A stretch of 6,138 bases of DNA from CAZLIC01 sp964559535 (GCA_964559535.1 CAZLIC010000143.1:1-6138), one strand, 5' to 3'; shown: positions 1-6,138, counted from the stretch's first letter. Notes: generated by a model not told the origin, from the letters alone. Numbers and translations are program-made.

Positions 1-710
1 TGAAACCGCCCGCAGGCTTCGCCGGGGCCAAGCCGGGCTATCTGCTGGGCACGGACGAACTGGGGCGAGACCTCTTGTCGCGCTGCCTCTACGGCCTGCG
101 GCTTACGCTGTCGCTTGCGGCCCTGGGCACGCTGGTCGGCCTTGTAGTCGGGGCCTCGCTGGGGCTGCTGGCCGGGGTGACCGGCGGGCGGACCGAGGCG
201 GTGATCATGGCGGCGGTCGACATGCAGATCGCCATCCCGTTCACGCTGGTCGCCCTGTTCGTGCTGGCGCTGTTCGGATCGTCCTTCGGCATCATGATCC
301 TGCTCTTGGGCTTTGCGGGATGGGAGCAGTACGCCCGCATCGTGGCCGCCGAAACACGCCGCCTGATGCGGATGCCGTTCATCGAGGCGGCCCGCGCCGC
401 CGGGGCCGGCCCGCGCCGGATCGCGCTGGTGCACCTGTTGCCCAACCTGATCTCGCCCATCGTGGTGCAGATGACGCTGTCCTTCTCCAACATCATCCTG
501 CTGGAAAGCAGCCTGTCCTTCCTTGGCCTTGGCGTGCAGCCACCCACCGCCACCCTGGGGGCGATGGTCGGCGTCGGGCGCGACTACATGCCGATCGCGC
601 CCTGGATCGTGCTGGCCCCCTCGATACTGATCCTCGCTGTCACTTTCGTTGTGCAGGTGTTGGGCGACATGGCCCGCGACCGCGCCGACGTTCGCCTGCG
701 CGCAAGATGA
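1..710 (+). CDS. DppC/OppC-like ABC transporter permease (5' end missing)
   Basis: Inner-membrane channel subunit of a peptide/nickel/opine-class ABC importer; it would pair with a DppB-like permease, probably encoded just upstream of the window. The first full codon is at base 3 and 235 residues are visible; family members are usually about 280-300 residues, so some 50-70 N-terminal residues, including the first membrane helix, are missing. Numbering from base 3, residues 15-23 read LGTDELGRD, the family hallmark. Hydrophobic membrane segments lie at roughly 35-60, 78-104, 150-174 and 199-222. The EAA loop that docks on the ATPase starts at residue 128 (EAARAAG, then LLPN at 145-148). SFLGLGVQPP follows, and the end (LGDMARDRADVRLR) is typical of DppC/OppC proteins. 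An internal TTG at base 75 begins a long open frame but is not the real start, because the hallmark lies before it. The family assignment is firm; the substrate is unknown. Confidence 0.95.
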   Translation, partial: KPPAGFAGAKPGYLLGTDELGRDLLSRCLYGLRLTLSLAALGTLVGLVVGASLGLLAGVTGGRTEAVIMAAVDMQIAIPFTLVALFVLALFGSSFGIMILLLGFAGWEQYARIVAAETRRLMRMPFIEAARAAGAGPRRIALVHLLPNLISPIVVQMTLSFSNIILLESSLSFLGLGVQPPTATLGAMVGVGRDYMPIAPWIVLAPSILILAVTFVVQVLGDMARDRADVRLRAR

Positions 711-754
711 ACCACCCCAGCGGGCCTGTCCTGCCCGTCGCCAAAACCGCAACC

Positions 755-760
755 GGAGAG
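755..760 (+). promoter_or_regulatory. Ribosome binding site of the solute-binding protein
   Basis: GGAGAG lies 5 nt before the ATG at 766. It supports that start over the longer frame that is open from about base 649 inside the permease gene, and it places a signal peptide at the N-terminus. Confidence 0.75.
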
Positions 761-765
761 AGCCC

Positions 766-2313
766 ATGAAACACCTGCTGTCTGCCTCGGCCCTTGCCCT
801 TATCCTGGTCTCGGGGGCACAAGCTGCCGAGATCATCGTCGCCGCCGCCAACATGTCCACCTATCTGGACCCGGGCCGTGACCATTCCAACGTCGGCTCG
901 CAGTTCTACTACAACAGCTTCGATCCGCTGATCGAAAAGGACTATTCGGTTGTCGGCGGCGCGTGGAAGCCCGGCCTTGCCACCGAATGGAAGCTGGTCG
1001 AGCCGACCGTGATGGAGCTGAAGATCCGCGAAGGCGTGACCTTCCACAACGGCGAGGCGATGACGGCGGATGACGTCGTGTTCTCGCTGAACCGGATGTT
1101 CCAGGCCACTTTTGCCCCCTACCAGGTGCGCCAGCGCGACCGTCTGGCGAACTTCGACCGCGCCGAGAAGGTGGATGACTTCACCGTGCGCATCGTTGCC
1201 AAGCGCGCCGAACCGCTGTGGGAAACCCTGCTGAACCTGCAGCAGATCTTCATCATCCCGATGGACTACACGATGGGCCTGTCGGGCGACCCGAAAGTGG
1301 CCGAGGATACCGACTACGAGGCCTTCTCGCTGGCCCCGGTCGGCACCGGCCCCTACAAGGTGGCGCAGTTCGTTCCGGGCGAAAAGATCGTCTGGGAACG
1401 TCATGACGGGTTCTGGGGTGACGCCGCCCCGCTGGACCGCGCCACCGTGCGTCTGGTGCCCGAAGTCGCTTCGCGCCTGACCGCGCTGAAGACCGGCGAG
1501 GCGCAGATCGCCACCAACATCGCCCCCGACCAGCTGGCGCTGATCGAAGGCGACGCGGATCTGAAGGCCACCGGCATGCTGACGCCGCTGTTCCACGTGA
1601 TGATCTTCAACCAGAACCACCCAAAGCTGCAGGATGCCCGCATCCGTCAGGCCCTGTCGCTGGCCATCGACCGCAACGCCCTGAACGAGGCGCTGTGGCT
1701 GGGAAAGGCCCATGTGCCCGACAGCCACACCTATGCCGAGTATGGCGATCTCTACATGCCGGAACTCAAGACCTTCGGCTACGATCCGGAAAAGGCCAAG
1801 GCCCTGCTGGCCGAAGCCGGCTATGACGGCTCTGAAGTGACGTTCGACACCCAAGGCTCCTACTACACCAACGGCCTTCTGGCCGCTCAGGCGATCACCG
1901 AGATGTGGGCGGCAGTCGGCGTCAAGGGCACGATCCGCGACCTGCCCAAGTGGACCGGCAACGACCCCGAGATGATGACCCGCAACTGGTCGAACCCGAT
2001 GTACTTTGCCGACCCCTTCGGCAGCTTCGGGGTGATGTGGGCACCTGGCGGTCCGTCGCAATCCGAAGGCCGCTTCAACACGGATGAGGCCTATGCCGCC
2101 GCCTGGGAACGCTTCCGCTTTGGCGAAACCACAGAGGCGCGCAAGGCCGCCTATGCCGAGTTGATGGAGCATATGAAGGCCGATCCGGCGGTGCTGCCGC
2201 TGTACCGCCCCTACGAATCCTGGGCGATGGTCAAGAACGTGACCTGGGCGCCGAAGCCGGGCCACATTCCCTACGTGCTCGACTTCCGTGCCGGCTCGAT
2301 CACGGTCGAGTGA
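766..2313 (+). CDS. ABC transporter periplasmic solute-binding protein, family 5 (SBP_bac_5)
   Basis: A 515-residue periplasmic receptor that captures the substrate and delivers it to the permease pair. Residues 1-20 form a Sec signal peptide: MKH, a hydrophobic core (LLSASALALILV), then an AQA cleavage site. There is no lipobox cysteine, so a soluble periplasmic protein is expected. Family features include FDPLIEKD near 52-59, the conserved VTFHNGEAMTADDVVFSLNR stretch at 91-110, VGTGPYKV at 192-199, the RQALSLAIDR helix at 294-303, and GYDPEKAKALLAEAGY at 338-353. The length is normal for SBP_bac_5. The gene starts 55 nt after the permease stop, and a strong hairpin follows its stop codon. 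The family includes binders of peptides, nickel, opines, oligosaccharides and glutathione. Nothing visible here picks one of these, so the product should be called a generic family 5 binding protein. Confidence 0.95.
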   Translation: MKHLLSASALALILVSGAQAAEIIVAAANMSTYLDPGRDHSNVGSQFYYNSFDPLIEKDYSVVGGAWKPGLATEWKLVEPTVMELKIREGVTFHNGEAMTADDVVFSLNRMFQATFAPYQVRQRDRLANFDRAEKVDDFTVRIVAKRAEPLWETLLNLQQIFIIPMDYTMGLSGDPKVAEDTDYEAFSLAPVGTGPYKVAQFVPGEKIVWERHDGFWGDAAPLDRATVRLVPEVASRLTALKTGEAQIATNIAPDQLALIEGDADLKATGMLTPLFHVMIFNQNHPKLQDARIRQALSLAIDRNALNEALWLGKAHVPDSHTYAEYGDLYMPELKTFGYDPEKAKALLAEAGYDGSEVTFDTQGSYYTNGLLAAQAITEMWAAVGVKGTIRDLPKWTGNDPEMMTRNWSNPMYFADPFGSFGVMWAPGGPSQSEGRFNTDEAYAAAWERFRFGETTEARKAAYAELMEHMKADPAVLPLYRPYESWAMVKNVTWAPKPGHIPYVLDFRAGSITVE

Positions 2314-2322
2314 GTCAAAATG

Positions 2323-2349
2323 GGCGGGCGGGGTTGGTCCCCGCCTGCC
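2323..2349 (+). promoter_or_regulatory. Strong intra-operon hairpin after the binding-protein gene
   Basis: Inverted repeat with arms GGCGGGCGGGG (2323-2333) and CCCCGCCTGCC (2339-2349) and a 5-nt loop (TTGGT). All 11 pairs form in RNA, ten Watson-Crick and one G-U. It begins 9 nt after the stop codon, is preceded by AAAA and followed by a T-rich but interrupted stretch (AACTCTTTCATT). Such hairpins between binding-protein and downstream transporter genes commonly protect the upstream mRNA from 3' exonucleases or act as partial terminators. Which role applies here is inference; the lack of an uninterrupted T run argues against efficient termination. Confidence 0.7.
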
Positions 2350-2365
2350 AACTCTTTCATTCTGC

Positions 2366-2369
2366 AGGG
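2366..2369 (+). promoter_or_regulatory. Ribosome binding site of the metallophosphoesterase
   Basis: AGGG lies 6 nt before the ATG at 2376. It favours that start over an in-frame GTG at 2310, which overlaps the stop codon of the binding protein and would add 22 residues translated through the hairpin. Confidence 0.6.
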
Positions 2370-2375
2370 TTTCCC

Positions 2376-3236
2376 ATGACAATCCGTCTCGCCGTCGTAG
2401 CCGATATCCACCACGGCACGCCGTCGGCCACCAAACGCGGCGATGCCGCGCTTGGACTGCTGGCCGACTTCGCCCGCTTTGCTGCCGATCAAGGGGCCAC
2501 GCATGTGCTGGACCTGGGCGACCGGATTTCCGATGTGGACGCCCAAACGGACCGCAGGCTGGAGGCTGAGGTGGCCGAGGCGTTCCGCGCCGTGCAGGCC
2601 CCCGTCTGGCACATCTGCGGCAACCATGACCGCGACAATCTGTCGGTGGCAGAGAACGAAGAAATCCTCGGCCAGAGCCTTGGCCACGAGGTGCATGATC
2701 TGCACGGCTGGCGCATCGCCCTTTGGCGGGCCGACAGCCGCATCCGGCGGGGCGACGAAGGCCACGGGTTTGTCCTTACCGAAGCCGACCTGCTGTGGTT
2801 GTCGCGCACGGCACAGGCCGCCGACAGGCCCCTGCTGGTGATCAGCCATGTGCCGGTGTCGGGGCACAGCCAGATCGGCAACTACTATTTCCAGAACAAT
2901 CCCGCCTCGTCCGTCTATCCGATGGCCGACCGGGCGCGGGCGGCGCTGGCCCAGGCGCGGGTGCCGGTCGTGTGCCTTGCGGGGCATGTACACTGGAACA
3001 CTGTCACCACGGTGGACGGCATTGCGCATCTGACCCAGCAGTCGCTGACCGAAAGCTTCACCACCCAAGGCGCGCCTGCCGGAGCGATGGGCCTGCTGGA
3101 GCTGGACGAGGGCCGGGTGCACTGGCAGGTCGCGGGGCTGGACCCGTTTTCGGTCACCTTGTGGCCAAAGCCGGGTCGCTGGACCCCGCCGATGCCCGAT
3201 TTTGCCGCACATCCCGAATTCCGGCGGGGCCGCTAA
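2376..3236 (+). CDS. Calcineurin-like metallophosphoesterase (class III phosphodiesterase type)
   Basis: A 286-residue enzyme of the calcineurin-like fold, expected to use two metal ions to hydrolyse a phosphomonoester or phosphodiester. The metal-ligand motifs appear in order: D10-x-H12 (ADIHHG), GD at 48-49 (LGDRISD), GNHD at 82-85, H158 (ISHVPV), and GHVH at 203-206. The set is complete, so the enzyme is probably active. The layout resembles the small CpdA-like cytosolic phosphodiesterases. There is no signal peptide, since the first beta strand starts at residue 3, so it should act in the cytoplasm. The start chosen has an AGGG site before it and places the DxH motif at the usual distance from the N-terminus. 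The gene lies 62 nt after the binding-protein gene and ends 3 nt before the ATPase gene, so it is almost certainly part of the transporter operon. A role in cleaving the imported compound is plausible but inferred. The physiological substrate is unknown; cyclic nucleotides, glycerophosphodiesters or sugar phosphodiesters would all fit the family. Confidence 0.9.
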   Translation: MTIRLAVVADIHHGTPSATKRGDAALGLLADFARFAADQGATHVLDLGDRISDVDAQTDRRLEAEVAEAFRAVQAPVWHICGNHDRDNLSVAENEEILGQSLGHEVHDLHGWRIALWRADSRIRRGDEGHGFVLTEADLLWLSRTAQAADRPLLVISHVPVSGHSQIGNYYFQNNPASSVYPMADRARAALAQARVPVVCLAGHVHWNTVTTVDGIAHLTQQSLTESFTTQGAPAGAMGLLELDEGRVHWQVAGLDPFSVTLWPKPGRWTPPMPDFAAHPEFRRGR

Positions 3237-3239
3237 GGC

Positions 3240-5054
3240 ATGACGCTGCTCGCGGTCGAAAACCTCAACCTTGCCTTTGGCAGCCATCCGGCGGTCAGAG
3301 GCTTGAGCTTTTCCGTCGCGGCAGGGGAAACCGTGGCGCTGGTCGGTGAGTCCGGGTCGGGCAAGTCGGCGACGGCGCTGGCGATCATGCGGCTGATCGA
3401 ACGCGACGGCGGGCGGATCGGGGGCGGGCGCATCTGCCTGGGCGACACTGACCTGACCGCCGCGTCTGAGCCCACGATGCGCGCCATCCGGGGCAACCGG
3501 ATCGCGATGATCTTTCAGGAACCGATGACGGCACTGAACCCGGTGATGCCCTTGGGCGCACAGGTGGCCGAGGTGTTGCGGCTGCATCGCGGCCTCGATG
3601 CGGCGTCAGCCCGGGCCGCCGTGCTGGAGGCCTTTGCCCGCGTCGGCATCCCGCAGCCCGACCTGCGCTATGGCCAGTTTGCGCATGAGCTTTCGGGGGG
3701 TCTCCGGCAGCGGGTGATGATCGCGATGGCGCTGGCCTGCCAGCCCGACCTGTTGATCGCGGACGAACCGACAACTGCGCTGGATGTCACCACGCAGGCC
3801 GGAATTCTGGCGCTGATCAAGACGTTGCAGGCGGAAACCGGCATGGCGGTGCTGTTCATCACCCATGACATGGGGGTCGTCGCCGAACTGGCCGACCGGG
3901 TGGTGGTGCTGCGCAGTGGCGAAAAGGTCGAAGAAGGGCCGGTGGCGCGGCTGTTTCGCGCACCACAGGCCGCGTATACCCAGATGCTGATGGCGGCGAC
4001 GCCCCGGCTGGGGTCGGGCGGACCCACCGCACCGCCTGCGTCGGATCCGGTGTTGCAAGTGGAAAACCTGTCGGTCCGCTTCCCCTTGGCCCCCGCGCAT
4101 CCCTTTGCCCCGGCGCAGGAATTTCATGCGGTGCGGGGCGTGTCCTTCACGCTCGGGCGGGGCGAGACCTTGGGGCTGGTGGGCGAATCCGGTTGTGGCA
4201 AGTCCACATTGGCCCGCGCCTGTCTGCGGCTGATCGGGGTCAGCGGCGGCGAGGTGCGGCTGGATGGCGCGGCATTGACCGGCCTGACAACGGCGCAGAT
4301 GCGTCCGCTCAGGGCCCGCGCGCAAATGGTGTTCCAGGACCCCTACGCCAGCCTGAACCCGCGCCTGACGGTAGCCGATCTGATCACCGAACCTGCCCTG
4401 ATCCACGGCACGGTGACGCGCGCAGACAAGCGCGATCTGGCCGCCGACCTGCTGGTGAAGGTCGGGCTGGACCCGGACGCGATGACGCGCTTTGCGCATC
4501 AGTTTTCGGGTGGCCAGCGCCAGCGGCTGTGCATCGCCCGCGCGCTGTCGGTGCGCCCGGCGCTGATCGTGGCGGACGAGCCGGTGTCGGCGCTGGACGT
4601 GTCGGTGGCCCGCCAGATCACCGACCTGATGGCGCGCCTGCAGGCCGAGGACGGGCTGTCGTTCCTGTTCATCAGCCATGACATCGCGGTGGTGGAACGC
4701 GTGAGCCACCGCATTGCGGTGATGCAGGCCGGGCGGATCGTGGAAGTCGGGCCGACGGATGCGGTGCTTGGTGCGCCGGCGCATCCCTATACACGACGCC
4801 TGCTGGCGGCAGTGCCAGTGCCCGACCCCGCAGCGACCCGCCGCGACGCATCCATGCCGGACCTTTCCTCCCCACCCGCCGCGGTCCTGCCGCACGGCAC
4901 CCTGTCAGCGCCTGAACCGCTGGTTCCGGTTGCCCCATCGCACTTTGCGCTGGCCGATCCCGCTTTGCACCGCCACACCGCGCCACGGCAGCTCCCTTCA
5001 AAGGCGCGCCACACCACGACGCAGCATCCGCTGTCCGCCGGGGCCGAACCGTAA
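3240..5054 (+). CDS. Dipeptide/oligopeptide-type ABC transporter ATP-binding protein, fused DppD-DppF type
   Basis: A 604-residue cytoplasmic ATPase with both nucleotide-binding domains on one chain, as in GsiA-type proteins of about 620 residues. Domain 1 has Walker A GESGSGKS (36-43), Q-loop Q93 (IFQEPMTALNP), signature LSGG (151-154), Walker B with catalytic E176 (LLIADEP), and H-loop H209 (ITHD). Domain 2 has Walker A GESGCGKS (315-322), Q-loop Q366 (VFQDPYASLNP), signature FSGGQ (422-426), Walker B with E447 (LIVADEP), and H-loop H480 (ISHD). Both sites look intact. The oligopeptide-transporter C-terminal region follows each domain (AYTQMLMAATP at 245-255; HPYTRRLLAAVP at 515-526). The Cys-rich motif often found there is absent. 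The last 80 or so residues are rich in Pro, Ala and His. Part of that stretch (PLVPVAPSHFAL, 560-571) resembles the usual family ending, and roughly 30 residues beyond it look unrelated. The start is 3 nt after the phosphoesterase stop, which suggests translational coupling. With one double ATPase, no separate ATPase gene is needed. Confidence 0.95.
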   Translation: MTLLAVENLNLAFGSHPAVRGLSFSVAAGETVALVGESGSGKSATALAIMRLIERDGGRIGGGRICLGDTDLTAASEPTMRAIRGNRIAMIFQEPMTALNPVMPLGAQVAEVLRLHRGLDAASARAAVLEAFARVGIPQPDLRYGQFAHELSGGLRQRVMIAMALACQPDLLIADEPTTALDVTTQAGILALIKTLQAETGMAVLFITHDMGVVAELADRVVVLRSGEKVEEGPVARLFRAPQAAYTQMLMAATPRLGSGGPTAPPASDPVLQVENLSVRFPLAPAHPFAPAQEFHAVRGVSFTLGRGETLGLVGESGCGKSTLARACLRLIGVSGGEVRLDGAALTGLTTAQMRPLRARAQMVFQDPYASLNPRLTVADLITEPALIHGTVTRADKRDLAADLLVKVGLDPDAMTRFAHQFSGGQRQRLCIARALSVRPALIVADEPVSALDVSVARQITDLMARLQAEDGLSFLFISHDIAVVERVSHRIAVMQAGRIVEVGPTDAVLGAPAHPYTRRLLAAVPVPDPAATRRDASMPDLSSPPAAVLPHGTLSAPEPLVPVAPSHFALADPALHRHTAPRQLPSKARHTTTQHPLSAGAEP

Positions 5055-5248
5055 CCAGCTTGGTCCTGTCCAGCCGCCAACGCGCCTGGGTGGCCCATCG
5101 GACGGAACCGGCCAGACGTGCGATCCGCGCGGATGGCGCCACGAAGCATGCCGGACGCCGCAAGGGTGCGAAGCTCTGCCACGGCTGCCGCCGATCCGGC
5201 GCAGGCCGCACCTGGCGCCGCACGCGCCGCCCGCCTGCCGAACGTGAA

Positions 5249-5273
5249 CCGGACGCGGCGAAGTCCGGATTTT
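5249..5273 (+). terminator. Possible rho-independent terminator of the transporter operon
   Basis: Perfect arms CCGGAC (5249-5254) and GTCCGG (5263-5268) enclose an 8-nt loop and are followed by ATTTT. The stem is short and GC-rich, but the T run has only four bases. The site lies about 195 nt beyond the ATPase stop codon, which is far for a simple operon terminator, so this is a moderate call at best. Confidence 0.35.
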
Positions 5274-5309
5274 CCAGGGTGCCCCAGGCTGCAGAGCTCC
5301 GGATCAGAC

Positions 5310-5321
5310 GTTGAAATCAAC
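5310..5321. promoter_or_regulatory. Inverted repeat GTTGA-AA-TCAAC, possible operator
   Basis: A perfect 5-bp palindrome around a 2-bp centre, located where base composition shifts from very GC-rich to more AT-rich. It overlaps a TTGAAA hexamer that could serve as a -35 element, although no good -10 follows. An operator role is a guess from position and symmetry. Confidence 0.2.
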
Positions 5322-5405
5322 CGCAAGGCAAACCACACTCGCCCACGGGGCATCACGCTGCCGAAGACAAGGGAGATGTGGACCCACACGACGAAGCTTG
5401 GGCCG

Positions 5406-5424
5406 AATGCATGACGGGTGCATT
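5406..5424. promoter_or_regulatory. Inverted repeat AATGCA-N7-TGCATT, possible regulator-binding site
   Basis: Perfect 6-bp arms are separated by 7 bp, ending 77 nt before the start codon of the monooxygenase gene. This 19-bp symmetric form is typical of binding sites for dimeric regulators. No regulator gene is in the window, so neither the protein nor the role can be named. Confidence 0.35.
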
Positions 5425-5490
5425 GATGTGGTCAGCGGCGCGCAGGGAGGCGAGCGCGCTGGCCGGGGCCACCACCAAAACGATCAATCA

Positions 5491-5496
5491 GGGAGG
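5491..5496 (+). promoter_or_regulatory. Ribosome binding site of the monooxygenase gene
   Basis: GGGAGG lies 5 nt before the ATG at 5502. It is the strongest Shine-Dalgarno site in the window and fixes the start of the incomplete gene that follows. Confidence 0.8.
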
Positions 5497-5501
5497 ATTG
5501 C

Positions 5502-6138
5502 ATGCTTGACACGACCGCCGATTCCGAAGTGACGCAGTTCTTGTCGGATTTCGGCGCGGCACTGGCCGCGGGCGACATCGACCGGGCGCTGACGTTCTTT
5601 CAGGACGACTGCTACTGGCGCGACCTGGTGACCTTCACCTGGAACATCCACACGGCCGAGGGCAAACCTGCCATCGCCGAGATGCTGAAGGCCACATTGG
5701 CCGGCACGGCGCCGGGCGGCTGGCGGATCGCCGAGGGCGAGACCGCGGCCGCGGACGGCGGCGTGACCACCGCGTGGATCCAGTTCGAAACCGGCGTTGC
5801 CCGCGGGTTCGGGCTGGTGCGGCTGATGAACGGCAAGATCTGGACGCTCTTGACCACAATGGTCGAGCTGAAGGGGCACGAGGAGCCCGCGGGCTTCACC
5901 CGCCCGATGGGCGCCAAGCACGGCGCAGGCAAGCACCGCCCGACCTGGAAGGAAGAGCGCGAGGCCGAGGCGCGCGAGCTTGGCTATACCACACAGCCCT
6001 ATGTGGTGATCGTGGGCGGCGGGCAGGGGGCGATCGGCCTGGGCGCGCGCCTGCGGCAACTGGGCGTGCCGACAATCATTGTGGAAAAGAACGACCGCCC
6101 CGGCGACAGCTGGCGCAACCGCTACAAGTCGCTCTGCC
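5502..6138 (+). CDS. NTF2-like domain plus FAD-dependent monooxygenase-type oxidoreductase (3' end missing)
   Basis: The first 212 residues of a flavoprotein resembling flavin-containing monooxygenases (FMO/YUCCA-like, NAD(P)/FAD-dependent). Residues 8-125 look like an NTF2/SnoaL-like alpha-beta cone domain: an opening helix with LAAGDIDRALTFF, a CYWRDLVTFTW strand region, and VRLMNGKIWTLLTTM near the end. A charged linker (about 126-165) leads into a Rossmann FAD-binding motif: strand YVVIV, glycine loop GGGQGA (172-177), a helix with GARLRQLG, and strand TIIVEK, whose E195 would bind the FAD ribose. RPGDSWRNRYKSLC (199-212) is the conserved stretch just after it in this family. The NADPH motif and substrate region lie beyond the window; full-length relatives with this layout have roughly 600 residues. 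The start is set by a strong GGGAGG site. The 447-nt gap and the change in function suggest a transcription unit separate from the transporter. The substrate is unknown. Confidence 0.88.
   Translation, partial: MLDTTADSEVTQFLSDFGAALAAGDIDRALTFFQDDCYWRDLVTFTWNIHTAEGKPAIAEMLKATLAGTAPGGWRIAEGETAAADGGVTTAWIQFETGVARGFGLVRLMNGKIWTLLTTMVELKGHEEPAGFTRPMGAKHGAGKHRPTWKEEREAEARELGYTTQPYVVIVGGGQGAIGLGARLRQLGVPTIIVEKNDRPGDSWRNRYKSLC

Larger units (their letters stand above)
5055..5501. other. 447-nt intergenic gap between the transporter operon and the monooxygenase gene
   Basis: No credible gene is seen on either strand. The short open frames here have Arg/Ala/Pro-rich, low-complexity translations, no recognisable motif and no good ribosome binding site. 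Bases 5055 to about 5300 are very GC-rich and carry a possible terminator near their end. From about 5300 the AT content rises and several perfect inverted repeats occur, as expected for a control region of the downstream gene. No convincing -35/-10 promoter pair was found: TTGAAA at 5311-5316 is followed 17 nt later only by CACACT. Confidence 0.6.

Noticed and set aside
721..737. CGGGC-N7-GCCCG inverted repeat between the permease and binding-protein genes.
   Set aside because: Only 5 bp of stem in GC-rich DNA, with no T run; such repeats are expected by chance here.
640..2382. A 580-codon open frame on the - strand opposite the binding-protein gene.
   Set aside because: It mirrors a clearly recognised + strand gene; its translation is His/Gly/Arg/Val-rich with no motif. 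Long antisense open frames are expected in GC-rich coding DNA.
2271..3587. A 438-codon open frame on the - strand opposite the phosphoesterase and the start of the ATPase gene.
   Set aside because: It spans parts of three well-supported + strand genes, has low-complexity composition and no recognisable domain.
3606..4895. A 429-codon open frame on the - strand opposite the ATPase gene.
   Set aside because: Composition rich in His, Arg and Gln, with no motif; a shadow of the double ATPase, whose catalytic motifs are complete on the other strand.
4787..5389. A - strand open frame of 200 codons covering the end of the ATPase gene and half of the gap.
   Set aside because: The translation is Arg/Ala/Gly-rich without any family signature, and half of it overlaps a firm gene. 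I could not support it as a real gene.
5118..5414. A + strand open frame of 98 codons inside the gap.
   Set aside because: Low-complexity Arg/Ala/Pro translation, no Shine-Dalgarno site seen, and it runs through the possible terminator and two inverted repeats.
5506..5511. A perfect TTGACA hexamer that could be a -35 box.
   Set aside because: It lies inside the coding start of the monooxygenase gene, and the hexamer 17 nt downstream (GTGACG) does not resemble a -10 box.
1..6138. CRISPR arrays, tRNA or rRNA genes, insertion sequences and phage attachment sites.
   Set aside because: I read both strands for regularly spaced repeats, cloverleaf-like segments, transposase motifs and terminal repeats, and found none.

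Overview
The window is GC-rich and tightly packed. All of its genes lie on the + strand, with strong G/C preference at third codon positions. Protein motifs, a periplasmic-type binding protein with a Sec signal peptide and no lipobox cysteine, and the overall codon use suggest a Gram-negative alphaproteobacterium, plausibly of the Rhodobacterales. This assignment is inference; no rRNA or other marker is present.

Bases 1-5054 hold the 3' part of an operon for a peptide/nickel/opine-class (Dpp/Opp-like) ABC importer. In order it contains the C-terminal three quarters of a DppC-like inner-membrane permease, a family 5 extracellular solute-binding protein, a small cytoplasmic calcineurin-like metallophosphoesterase, and a DppD-DppF-type ATPase with both nucleotide-binding domains on one chain. 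The partner DppB-like permease and the operon promoter presumably lie upstream of the window. The binding protein would capture the substrate in the periplasm, the permease pair would form the channel, and the double ATPase would drive uptake. The phosphoesterase sits only 3 nt before the ATPase gene, which suggests that the imported compound is a phosphoester or is processed by one. The substrate itself cannot be read from the sequence. A strong hairpin separates the binding-protein gene from the phosphoesterase gene and may set the relative expression of the two halves.

Bases 5055-5501 are a 447-nt gap with no credible gene. Its first part is very GC-rich and ends in a possible weak terminator near 5249-5273. 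Its second part, from about 5300, is less GC-rich, contains several short perfect inverted repeats, and probably carries the control region of the next gene.

From 5502 to the end of the window runs the start of a separate gene. It encodes a flavin-dependent monooxygenase-type oxidoreductase with an N-terminal NTF2/SnoaL-like domain, followed by an FAD-binding Rossmann motif, and is cut by the window edge. No mobile element, CRISPR array, tRNA or rRNA was seen. I found no clear evidence of a wholly new system; the most interesting unit is the importer plus phosphoesterase module.
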